Part shown: positions 43,974 to 53,526 of the stretch, one piece after another
Layout: every line of letters starts with the position of its first letter
Numbering within the stretch: position 1 is the first letter of the stretch
Assembly: GCA_029851415.1 (NCBI GenBank)
Contig: CM056742.1
Location: forward strand, 89,642,748 to 89,706,747
Length of the DNA stretch: 64,000 nucleotides
Direction: 5' to 3'
DNA from: Eretmocerus hayati
Taxonomy: Eukaryota; Arthropoda; Insecta; Hymenoptera; Aphelinidae
The notes under the pieces: model-generated
Told to the model about the DNA's origin: nothing
Seen by the model: only the letters and a program-made list of their open reading frames with translations
The model's database searches: none
Translations under genes and position numbers: made by a program

Positions 43974-45068
43974 TCTCATCAACGTGATATGCGGCCTGCT
44001 GATCCCCCCGCAGCTGAGCCGTCCTCCACGTCACTGCCCGCTGGGCACCGAGATGACGATTCTAAGCTTGAGCAGTGCGCCGAGGCTCTTGCGGATATTG
44101 CTGTGACTCCTGCGGCCGATTGCTCGTTGCTTATCTCATTTGGCGACTTAGATCCGGTGGGGCCGCTTTTTGCGGATGATACTGCTGCGGATCCGGCGCA
44201 AGTACCTGATATTGCTCAGTCTGCAAAATTGCCACCGAGCGTACCTTCTGCAACTTCACCTGAACCCGAGCCATCGATTTCGGCCGGTCCATCTACGCAT
44301 TCTCCAGCCGAACCTTCATTGAAGGTAGTTCTTGATTTCACGCCATCTGCCTCACGGAACATACCTGCTCCGTTGATATCTCAAGCGATAAATGATCTAC
44401 TTGGCTTCAAATATACAGAGAACTCTCGGTCATCTGCTCGCGCCAAAGTCGAATCGTTTATTCTTCTAGGACAAGATGTACCGCAATTTTTGACTCCTCC
44501 TGCTTTGAATCTTCCTTTTTCAGGGCGTGATGTGGCGGGAAACAATAGTGCGGGATCTGATATTGCGGGCGATGATGCAGCTTTGCGTAGAGATCCTCAT
44601 GGATCTGTAGTGCGTCTGAATCCTGAAGCTGCTGCGGGCAGCGACAGTTATCGTTCCGCGGATGATAATTTCACGTATGCTGGAAAATCACTCCATCTGC
44701 CGCTAGATCGTGAACGTTGGGACATTCCTCTTGGCGGGTCGTTTATTGCTATTCCGAGAGAGTTTGCTATGAGCTGTATCGAAGCTATAAGAAATCTTTA
44801 TGCTTGTCCTCTCTGTGACAATTTTTTGTACCCTGGATATCGACGTTGTGCTGACGGCCATCGTGTATGCGGCTCCTGCGTAACTCAGTATTCTAGCTGT
44901 CCCATGTACCATGATCCTACCCCGTTTTGGAGAGATTATGTTTTGGAGCGCGAGGCGAAAAATTTATTTTATCCTTGCCGTAATTTCATGAAAGGCTGCC
45001 GAGCTTATCCTCGTGCACGCGATTGGCATGAACACTGTGATAGCTGCTCGTTCCGCCGGAACGACTGA
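43974..45068 (+). CDS. SINA/SIAH-like protein, main exon: degenerate RING plus SIAH-type zinc finger
   Basis: The exon follows an AAAACTTAG acceptor and is in phase with the first exon. The joined protein is about 458 residues. About 260 residues of acidic, Ala/Pro/Asp-rich sequence precede the conserved end. That end is YACPLCDNFLYPGYRRC, then DGHRVCGSC, then SSCPMY, a RING of SIAH type in which the eighth ligand is Tyr and not Cys. It is followed by LEREAKNLFYPCRNFMKGC and HEHCDSC, matching the first part of the SIAH zinc finger. The protein stops there, without the second finger and the substrate-binding domain. SIAH proteins are E3 ubiquitin ligases that dimerise through the missing domain, so ligase activity is doubtful. 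An AATAAA lies 121 bp after the stop. Confidence 0.82.
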   Translation, partial: SHQRDMRPADPPAAEPSSTSLPAGHRDDDSKLEQCAEALADIAVTPAADCSLLISFGDLDPVGPLFADDTAADPAQVPDIAQSAKLPPSVPSATSPEPEPSISAGPSTHSPAEPSLKVVLDFTPSASRNIPAPLISQAINDLLGFKYTENSRSSARAKVESFILLGQDVPQFLTPPALNLPFSGRDVAGNNSAGSDIAGDDAALRRDPHGSVVRLNPEAAAGSDSYRSADDNFTYAGKSLHLPLDRERWDIPLGGSFIAIPREFAMSCIEAIRNLYACPLCDNFLYPGYRRCADGHRVCGSCVTQYSSCPMYHDPTPFWRDYVLEREAKNLFYPCRNFMKGCRAYPRARDWHEHCDSCSFRRND

Positions 45069-45188
45069 TCTTTGTACTCTTCGATCCCGTAGATGCAGTA
45101 TTGGGTTTGCTCATTTGATGAAATTACTGATGACGTATCTAATCCTCATATGTAATTTTGTCAATCTATAGATCCGACTTATTTGTTC

Positions 45189-45194
45189 AATAAA
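45189..45194 (+). terminator. Polyadenylation signal AATAAA of the SINA-like gene
   Basis: Canonical hexamer 121 bp after the TGA at 45066-45068, with no competing hexamer between. A reasonable 3' end for the gene. Confidence 0.6.
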
Positions 45195-45957
45195 TCATTA
45201 CCCTGGACTTATTACTTTGAAATTCAACCATACCTTGTCCTTCTTTTCCTAAAATTTGTGTCTTTTTATGAATATTTGGTAAATTAATTCCATTACAGAG
45301 CTCGTACTTGCAAAAAAAAGCTTAATGCTCGTCATTCTTGAAGTGGAAATTTGATAAGGCTTTGTTTGCAAAGCTTCTCCGCCAGGTGATACATGAGCTT
45401 ATTGTGCTGAACTTCAACTTCATAACATTGTTTGTCACAGCGTTGATGTTCGTTTTTGCATGGTAGCCCGCGTTCATTGGCGGCGCAAAAAGAAAATTCG
45501 AACTTGTTCAGTTGTCTGCTTGCCTTTACTGTGGTATTTTGGGTTTCGAAAATTCGTTTACGACTCCTTGCAGTGTTGATTTTCACAATACACGTTACGT
45601 AAACCGTGTTTGGTGAGGCGGGAGAGAAAAAGAATGAAAAATTGTGATGAAATATCATTCTTGTCGTCTTGCGGTTTTAACATGCGGTGATGGTTCTTCA
45701 GACTCTGTTGCTGCAGTATCACATTCCCCTGGGCTCACACGTGTGATTCGCATCAGTCTCATTTAGTTCTCAGTGAACTTTTTCCGAGCCCGTATTCCGT
45801 TATCGCTTGCATTACAGCATTTCTTAGAAACCATTAGCGTATATTTTATACGAAGCTTCGACGAAAGTGGATTCGACGAATTTTCCAGTTTCTTCTGGTG
45901 GTATTGTATTTCTTCTCCCACTTTAGACATCTTATGAGGGGAAATTACTGCCCTATA
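45195..45957. other. No gene recognised
   Basis: A minus-strand frame (45332-45658) has a Cys-rich tail but no domain. Around 45472 the sequence GCGTTCATTGGCGGCGCAA matches 42610-42628 upstream of the PPP1R15-like frame with one difference. This may be a shared promoter or exon remnant and hints at local duplication. Confidence 0.35.
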
Positions 45958-46638
45958 TCAACGAGCATCGTGGCCCGCCTCGTCATTCTGACTTCGCACT
46001 TTCTTGTGACAACAACGAATTTCATTACGTGAGTATACTGAACCTTTGTGAGATTCATTGTTTAGGTGTATTTGTTCCCATGAAGCATGTATAATCCTGT
46101 CGTTCAGGTAAAAATGTACCAACGTCATCCGCCTCGTCGAGGACGGGGAGCTGCTGCGCCCCCTCGCAATTCGGTACCACGACCTCTTCCGATTGTCACC
46201 GGCGATGGGCTTGTTGTCCCACCTCCTGCACCGCGTTCGAGAGGTAGGGCTGCTTCTCGACCTCCTCGTGCTAATCGTTCGTCTGAAGGGAGAATTGCTG
46301 AGGCACTTGAGGGCCATCAGATTCGAGATGCTCTGAACTGCCCTTGCTGGACCTTCCATCAACCAATGCGTTCTGCTAGCGCGGAAATGCGTCTCTAATC
46401 CGATGTCGGCTGCCATAAGCGCAAAATAAGTATCGCGAGCTCTCAAATCGCCTTTCTGCATTCTCCCTAGGTATTCTACTTTCAGTTGATCGACATTCTC
46501 AATCTCGATATTATTTTGGGCTAATTCTCCCCCTACAGCTCCTTGTGGTTTTTCGAGGATTTGATCGTCCCTCTTAGGTTCTGAGCTAATGTCCATAGTA
46601 TTGGAAGTTTGCTTTGAGGCTTTACGGCCTCTTGCCAT
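45958..46638 (-). CDS. Unclassified ORF; first ~90 codons look coding
   Basis: A minus-strand frame. From the ATG at 46638, residues 1-90 (MARGRKASKQT, VDQLKVEYLGRMQKGDLRARDTYFALMAADIG) have the even composition of a real protein and a predicted amphipathic helix. Beyond about 46366 the frame becomes Arg/Ser-rich and is probably not the true continuation, so a splice site is expected there. The opposite strand over 46108-46398 encodes a Pro/Arg/Ala-rich frame (RHPPRRGRGAAAPP). I cannot decide which strand is used in that part. Confidence 0.35.
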   Translation of the reverse strand: MARGRKASKQTSNTMDISSEPKRDDQILEKPQGAVGGELAQNNIEIENVDQLKVEYLGRMQKGDLRARDTYFALMAADIGLETHFRASRTHWLMEGPARAVQSISNLMALKCLSNSPFRRTISTRRSRSSPTSRTRCRRWDNKPIAGDNRKRSWYRIARGRSSSPSSTRRMTLVHFYLNDRIIHASWEQIHLNNESHKGSVYSRNEIRCCHKKVRSQNDEAGHDAR

Positions 46639-46824
46639 GATCCTGGTGTACGGTGAAATTCTATTCAAGCGCAAGGCTGACAATTTTAGTTTCACGATGC
46701 CAAGTATACAGAGTTGCGTGAAACGTGAAAAATTATTGCACAATTCTAATGGGTCAATTTCGGTAGGGTATGTTCTGTGAATGAAACGAGAGTTTATTGA
46801 AAAATGTTTCGATCTGAGGACCAC

Positions 46825-47249
46825 CTCTTCTATTCAGGAATTAGACGTTATACATAACTAGCGCTTAAAGATTCTTCTTTTTTCCTCTTTTTTTTGTTTT
46901 TGTGTTTGCGTTGTAGAATTAAAAATTAAAATAGATAACGTAGTTCAAACCTGTAATGGCTGTCATTTGGGCTTCTAGATGGTTTGAAAGAAAATGAGTC
47001 TTTGCCTCGCAACTCTCCCCACGAGGGACAAAAATTGGGATAAATAAATTGTCTTACTTGACAGTAGCGACGACTGCGATGGCGCAAATCCAGATGAACA
47101 TCCTTTCTGTCTGTCGTAGTTAGAAATTTGTCAATGCTGTTGGAATGCTGGTAGTTAAAAACGCGCCGCGATTTTTCTGAAATCCCTAGTCGGAAAAAAA
47201 ATTTTAACTGGTTCTATACTGCTTGAAAAATACTTCCAACTCCTTGCAA
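46825..47249. other. No gene recognised
   Basis: AT-rich with T-rich runs. No frame with a domain. Confidence 0.4.
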
Positions 47250-47290
47250 CAGAATCCCAACGCTGCCACCAGTTTGTTATGAACCAGGGT
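47250..47290 (-). mobile_element. Probable LTR end and primer-binding region of a gypsy-like element (fragment)
   Basis: Read on the minus strand, TTCATAACA is followed by AACTGGTGGCAGCGTTGGGA. This resembles the LTR end and primer-binding region of many insect gypsy elements (TAACA then a TGGTGGCAGCG-type sequence). If correct, an LTR begins at 47275 and extends rightward. Its other end was not located, and no matching gag lies on the minus side. Confidence 0.4.
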
Positions 47291-47824
47291 ACTTGAGGTT
47301 TATGTGCTATGGGTTCTATTCTGTTCTTACCAGGCCGTCGGACCAGTGAGTTGGGGTGCAAAGTATTCTCTGAATGACAAGTCTGGGATGATGGATACAG
47401 TATAGGTTCATTCAAAGGTAAGTTATAAAACCGAGAGAGAGACCGTTACATACACTCGTGATTTGACTGACTCTATGGTGGTACGAGAGAACCAAGGACT
47501 GGATTCACTCGATCTGAAATGCTGCTGATCGCGATGTCTACGCTACGAGGAACGTGGTTGACTGTGATTCTAGAAGCGCAGCTGGGCGCTTTTGCACCGT
47601 ATTTATACTCGTTCTTACGCTTGAGGTTTGGCGCCTCGGCGTCTACATTTTCCCACATTCTTGCGCATATTTGCTCGTGTTTGAACATTCCTGGCGGTTC
47701 TCAAGCTTTACGTCTACGTCGTGCTTACTAGCCTTCAGCAAATATAACTCAGTGATATTTCGTTGCGCCATATTGAGGATTTCGATATAGCTTACGTCCT
47801 TCGGCATAGAGCTAGCCCTGCTCT

Positions 47825-49386
47825 ATGACAGAGTGCTACGTACCATCATGCATGTCAGAATCCTCAACCGATAGTAGCCGGTTTTCCGTACAAGATCTAC
47901 GACTCAGGGCCGAGAAAGTGAAGGAATTGATACGCGAAGATCACCTCAACTCCGAAGAGCGACAGATCGTAGAAGAATTAATCGAGGAATTCGCTGACGT
48001 ATTCTTATTACGTGGTGACCTACTACCTTGCACTGATGTAGCGGAACACGAAATACCTACTGTCGGTGATATACCTATTCACGTAAAGCAATACAGACAC
48101 CGTCAAGTCCTCGAAGAAAATATAGCAAAGAAATTGAAGAATGACATCATACAACCCTCCAATTCACTTTATAATTCGCCATGTTGGATTGTACTTGAAC
48201 ACCCAGACAGCCAGGGCAGACCGCGGTGGCGAGTTGTCATCGAATTTCGCGAATTGAACAAGAAAACCATAGGAGATGCTTATCCCTCACCGAACATCGC
48301 AGACATCCTGGATCGATTAGGTGGCGCCATCTACTTTTTGACCTTCGACTTAGCCCAAGGATATCAGTAGGTACCCTTAAAACCCTCTGATAGACATAAA
48401 TCTAGTTTCAGCACCCCCCGCAGGCACTTTGAATTCAACAGATTGCCAGAAGAACTATGTAACGCTACTGCAACCTTTGAAAGAATGATTGAAAATATAT
48501 TGAAGGGACTTTTGAACACTGAGATGCTAGACTATCTTGGTTACGTCATCGTCTACGCTAGTTCACTTGAGGAGCACACTAGAGAGGTAAGACTACTCTT
48601 TGAAAGATTAAGCGCAGCCAATTTGGTATTACAACCCGACAAGTTCGAATTCTTGCGAAGAGAAGTTACGTTTTTGGGACATATAGTCAGCGAGAAAGGT
48701 GTCGGACCCGACCCAAAAAAAATGACAGCCGTTACGAGTTCCCCCGACTCTAAATCACAAGAAAACATCCGCCAGTTCCTCGGTCTCGTAGGATACTACA
48801 GCCGCTTCATAAAAGATTCTTCGAAAATAGCCCGACCCTTGTTTAAACATACGAAGGGAGCACAACACTTTTTCTGAAGGAAGAAGAAGTTAAGGCTTCC
48901 CAATTCCTCAAGGAACAGCTATGTCTAGCACCTATTTTGCTGTTTCCTAATTTCGAAAAATCCTTCACCCTGACCACTGACAGTTCAGACCACGCTATAG
49001 GAGCCGTGCTCAGTCAAGAACAAGATAGTTTCGACCATCCTGTAGTCTATTTGTCTCGAATACTGAATAAGCATGAGAATAATTATGGAACCACGGAAAA
49101 AGAGTGCCTAGCCGCCCTCCACGCCATGCACCATTTCCGCGCATATTTGTCAGGAGGAAAATTCATACTGCAAGGAGGTTATGAGCCTTTAACATGGATG
49201 CACAGCCGAAAAGATCCAGAACAGAGACTAATGAGATGGATGTTTAAATTTACAGACTTTGAATATACGTTCAAATATAAACCCGGGAAGTTGAATAACG
49301 ATGCAGACGCCTTGTCACGCGATCTCATACACGAAGACGAAATCAACCAAAACTTATTCCTCACACGAGTACTCATGATGGCTTGA
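47825..49386 (+). pseudogene. Ty3/gypsy reverse transcriptase-RNase H, decayed
   Basis: The frame opens at 47825 and has TAG at 48368-48370. It resumes in the same frame to 48877 and shifts by one base at a T run (48869-48873) into the RNase H frame. RT landmarks: NSLYNSPCWIV, RWRVVIEFRELNKKT, FLTFDLAQGY, and then LDYLGYVIVYAS where active elements have YLDD. The catalytic Asp pair is lost. FLGLVGYYSRFIKDSSKIARPL and TTDSSDHAIGAVLSQ mark the RT end and RNase H start, and YKPGKLNNDADALSRDL marks the RNase H end. No integrase follows. It is non-functional on present evidence. Confidence 0.9.
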
Positions 49387-50338
49387 AAATCTGCTAAAAC
49401 CACCACGAATACGCCAACCCCGCTCAACCCCGCCTTACTAGATCATCGAGCATGAGAGAACAAGCAACGAAGAGACAAATTGGAACAAGAATCCCCTATA
49501 CCTCATCCATCAAGACCCAGATCACATACTACCAGTGGAGGAATACAATCCGAAACGGCAGCTAAAGAGGCCAAACACAAGGAGAAGGCGGTATTGCTGG
49601 ATCAAAGCGCCATCGCTTGCAGGACCCGATCTAAGAGAACAGCGACTGTTGAAGTTGGCCCTCCTACCGAACAAATGAATTTACGAGCCGCGTCAAAGGC
49701 TCAAATAAAGCACAGAAGAGAGGAGTTCGGAGGCAAACCAATCACCGCTGATCCAAAACAGCTGTCACAAAACTGACCTTAACCCAGGCTGCAAAACAAC
49801 CATGAACTCGCACATATGCAACGAACTTCGACATCATGCTACAGAAATACCTCAAAAGAATGAGACCAGAGGCCAATTCTAGCCCCTGACTGTCGATTGC
49901 AGTGAGAGAGCGAGCTGCTGTTGTAACATTTTAAGGCATCTAGCCCCTCCCAGACAAGTGATACCCTAACGATAATAATCAATCTATTCCCCTTTCCGCT
50001 ACCCAATTCCTACAAGGCCGAGAACGCCACACACGCTGGCGTTTCTGACGGTACTTGGAACGCCTAAACACGAGTCAGATCTAGTCAAAATCGTCACCCT
50101 ATCACATTTTATGTTGATAGAATTTTCAAGGCAATGACACCAATGAAATCCATTTCTATTATTTCTATTTGAAATCTATTATTTCCTTACTGTTGTACTC
50201 GGACAATTTGATATAATTCCAGTCTTAGATGACTTGGCGACTATCATCACAACTAATTTTATATCCCTTAGAGATTAACTATAAACCAGTATTGTGCTCC
50301 TACCACAGAACATCGTGATGAGGACATTACCGAAACCA
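49387..50338 (+). other. Gypsy interior, no clear domain
   Basis: A 98-codon frame (49480-49776) that is Arg/Lys/Thr-rich, with no integrase or envelope features. It lies between RNase H and the purine tract, where integrase is expected, so the element is internally deleted or this part has decayed beyond recognition. Confidence 0.4.
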
Positions 50339-50350
50339 AGTGGGGGAGGA

Positions 50351-51050
50351 TGTTGCGTGACGCATTTTTACATTGCTGAGCCCCGTTCGGATCGTTCAAC
50401 CCAAAATCTCAAACTTGAAACAAAATAACGGTATAGCCCATTCAATCATAGCGATAGCCCGTTGGCCGAATAAAGCCCTTCCAAACTGCAGTCGAGACGA
50501 GTTTTACCGTCTCGAGCTCACGCGCATATTCGCAATATTGGAAAGTGGAATGGATTTCACGCGAGAGGCCTCGCGGAGATGCTGATACACTCTTCCACTT
50601 GGGTCCAGTATAGTAGCCGACAAATGAGAAGAAGAGAGAGAAAGAGAGACAGATTCTCTTTTGTTGCGGTAAAACGCGAACGTGTGGAGAGATAATAGTG
50701 ACTTCATGCCCAAGGCAAGGTGACGAGTCGTGTTGGATAATATTGAGAAGTCAGTCAAGAATAGGACTCGCGAGCGGGACGGCAGAGCTGGAGCCAATAA
50801 GCCAGCTCCGATCCCAAAATTGTGCAGTTCAAGTAATTCAGGAAAAAGACGACAGTGGAAATAGTTTGATTCAAAAATCAGTGATAATATTCTTGAGTCC
50901 TAGAAAGATCAATGAGGCTAATCAAATATCAGACTTAGTGACTAATAGATAGTGTCAAGTGAATAAAGATAGGGAGCAAGGATCACGTTAAGCGGATCAT
51001 CAGCCAGCCGACTACAAAGTAGTATCGTGAGTCAGACTCGAGCGATCACA
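50351..51050 (+). repeat. Probable 3' LTR of the decayed gypsy element
   Basis: The purine tract AGTGGGGGAGGA directly precedes TGTTGCGTGACG, a standard start of a gypsy 3' LTR. An AATAAA lies at about 50962, and a CA end (GCGATCACA) at about 51050 closes a TG...CA unit of about 700 bp. The 5' LTR was not found in the window, so the right boundary is inferred. Confidence 0.55.
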
Positions 51051-51402
51051 CGCCCAGTTCTTTCCGAATTGTATTCTCCTCTCTCTCTTCCTTTTCTCTA
51101 CCTCTCAATTGCCACGGCTCGATAACCAAATCAGCTTGTTCGTGGTGTGAAATATACCAACCGTATAAGGAATTTGTATAAGGAATAAATAATTCCTTAT
51201 ACAAATCAAACTCAAATAAAGCTCCGGTACTTAATCTAACTACGCCGGTGTAGTTATTCGCCCTTACGAAATCCAGACTGTTCATGCACGCGGCCCCCTT
51301 CCCCGATCCGGTGCCGACGTGAACGTATCCGTACGGGTATATATCTGAAACGATCCCGAACTTCCTTGCATTCATTCCCACTGCGCGGGTCTCTATTCCC
51401 AC
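51046..51402 (-). CDS. Unrecognised ORF, possible gene fragment
   Basis: The minus-strand frame is open for over 118 codons and further upstream, without an early ATG. The peptide has an ordered, protein-like composition (ARKFGIVSDIYPYGYVHVGTG, SLDFVRANNYTGVVRLSTGALFEFDL) suggesting a small beta-rich domain. I do not recognise it. The frame contains a perfect 15-bp palindrome (51172-51206) and abuts the probable gypsy LTR, so the gene may have been cut by that insertion. Confidence 0.4.
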   Translation of the reverse strand: MGIETRAVGMNARKFGIVSDIYPYGYVHVGTGSGKGAACMNSLDFVRANNYTGVVRLSTGALFEFDLYKELFIPYTNSLYGWYISHHEQADLVIEPWQLRGREKEEREENTIRKELGV

Positions 51403-52369
51403 GTATCTACCGAAAATAGAGTGGTAGTAGCTCTGCTGAGTTGAATTTTGCCTTATCTCTCAAGGAAGATTAGGGTAGAAACCTAACGAGGATATATAGG
51501 TTTTCATCATGAGTACCGGCATGATCTTTCAACTTTGTGATTTCTCATCATTTGATAAATATCATTGGGTATAATATCTCACTCTGAAACATGATGAAGG
51601 TTCTCAATATCAACAAGCATTGTCTGTGAAAAGCTCGCGGAAATCGGCGAGACCAACGTGTCCCTTTCACTCTCTCCTGTTTGCTATACTACGCCTAGTA
51701 TCACCTTGCAAATTCGTTTGTTCGTGTTATCAATACGCTCGCTCCTACACGGGAGATCGATATTAGAGCTCTTCGATATTGATATCGTGTATCTCAGTAT
51801 GATGAGCCTTGAAATTGACTATTCTGATATGTATCCAATTTGATGCTACAAATCAACGACGCATAGAACTTGGCAACTGTGCGCTTATCTCCACGTTATT
51901 GTGGAAACTCTTGTGCTCGAAAATTCGTCTACTTCCAGGCCTTGGTCTGAACATATTCCAATACATTACAACTTTCTCCTCGTCATCTCTCTCATGGTGG
52001 AATAGAGAATTAAGAATATGAAAAGAGAATTCCTTCGTATGACTCAAAACCGCACAAGTCGGAAGCGAATGAATCGCGCGTCGTAACATCGATAAGGTTG
52101 GTATGACAACTCTGATAACCTCTCTCAAAGCTCCGCGAGGCTAGTTCCTGGAGCACCTACATCGAGTAATGGTGGAGCCAACTCCGAAATGAGGATTGAG
52201 CTCTTGGTTGCGAACAAAACTTCGATGATATTATTCATAATCCATTCCTACCGATTCTTGATTGAGTTCTTCATGCTTCGCGATTAGTTATGAATCTGGG
52301 ATAGTTCTAGTTCTCACATTTGAATCAAATGAATACGCTGCTTTGACTTTCATTAATTCATCAATCATA
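51403..52369. other. No gene recognised
   Basis: AT-rich with short frames only. Confidence 0.4.
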
Positions 52370-53526
52370 TTTGAATAGTAGGTGGCACATTGAATTAGTG
52401 AATGTCATGATATAAAACTGGAAGATTCTTGACAGCGTATTTCCTAACCAAGAAATACCAAATATTGGTGATTACGTGAGAATTGTCTGTGCACTATGCA
52501 ATGCATTCAGACCACCCCGAGTATTTGATACATCTGCTGATAGTATTCGAGCTGGAAAAATACTACAGCGTCTCAGTAGAAAGAACGATCTGCAGAAAGT
52601 TGTGATTGAAAGGAAGTACCCCACTCTAAGAGCAGTTTAGGAGGTTGTCAATGATACATCACTGACTTCCCTCGCCGAACCCGGAGAGAGCTAGAAGATT
52701 CGACGCTTAGCATCTACCAGGTACCATCACGATAGGATATCCTCATCTTCACCATTCTAAACCAGACTACAACCACTGATGGGTCGATCTCTGCCAGAGC
52801 AGTGTCACCAGAATTCTCCCATAGGATATCTCCATCAGGTTTCGTTCATAATTCCGAAGTGATTGTCTCAGAATGTCAGACCTTCTCAAATTGACGATGA
52901 TCATTTTGGGTGATTGTTGTGACGCTACTGGTGGGGTAACCTCCAATAAGTCTCTCTTGAGAGAATTGATCCATTTGATGTTGGAATAGTAGTTCGGTCC
53001 TTGGACAACCGAGTTGTTCTCTTTGTAAGGCGTGATTGCCACAAACAGTCCATCACCTCTTCTTGATCTAATATGTTATGTTTCTGTCTGTCCACAGTTG
53101 GAGCTAGCAAATTCTCATACCGATGAGTACTGCACTGAGGATGTGCTTTATGAGCTCCACTATCACAAATAGGATACAGATATCATCGGGATAAAATTGC
53201 AGTCACGCCATACCAAGTCAAAAGTCCATTCTTTTTGGGTGAGCTATAATGGCGAAGAAGAATCCATGACTAATTGGTACTGCCAATGTAGGACAGGTGC
53301 AAGAACCATCGGTTGCTGTGCCCACATTGCATCAGTGTTATGGTATCTTGGTTATGCTAGATTTCATTGCATCAGTGTTATGGTATCTTGGTTATGCTAG
53401 ATTTCAAGAACATACTGCGAATAGATCAAGTTGGAATTACCATCTGCACGTAAGAGATGTGGAACGAGAGAAAGCAGAAATTGCAGTGTTTGAATCGCTA
53501 TCGGTCGATGAAGATGAATTAGATTG
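52370..53526 (+). pseudogene. DDE transposase with C-terminal SWIM finger, decayed
   Basis: The first block, in one frame, reads RWHIELVNVMI(stop)NWKILDSVFPN and QEIPNIGDYVRIVCALCNAF. This is the C-terminal part of a DDE-type transposase found widely in insects and other animals, where the family has RWVVE.VNGR. It ends at a TAG near 52637. After a gap of about 460 bp without recognisable homology, LQSRHTKSK, FWVSYNG and WYCQCRTGARTIGCCAHIA appear: a SWIM zinc finger (CxC..CxH) with its usual flank. A 40-bp tandem duplication (53335-53414) breaks the frame at YLGYARF. Several other stops are present. The residues upstream that would hold the catalytic triad are not recognisable. Confidence 0.7.

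Noticed and set aside
45332..45658. Minus-strand 108-codon frame
   Set aside because: Low-complexity start and no domain. Only a short shared sequence with the PPP1R15-like upstream region is notable.
46087..46398. Pro/Arg-rich plus-strand frame
   Set aside because: It overlaps the tail of the minus-strand ORF, and its composition could be real or an antisense effect. The strand cannot be decided, so it is not called as a gene.
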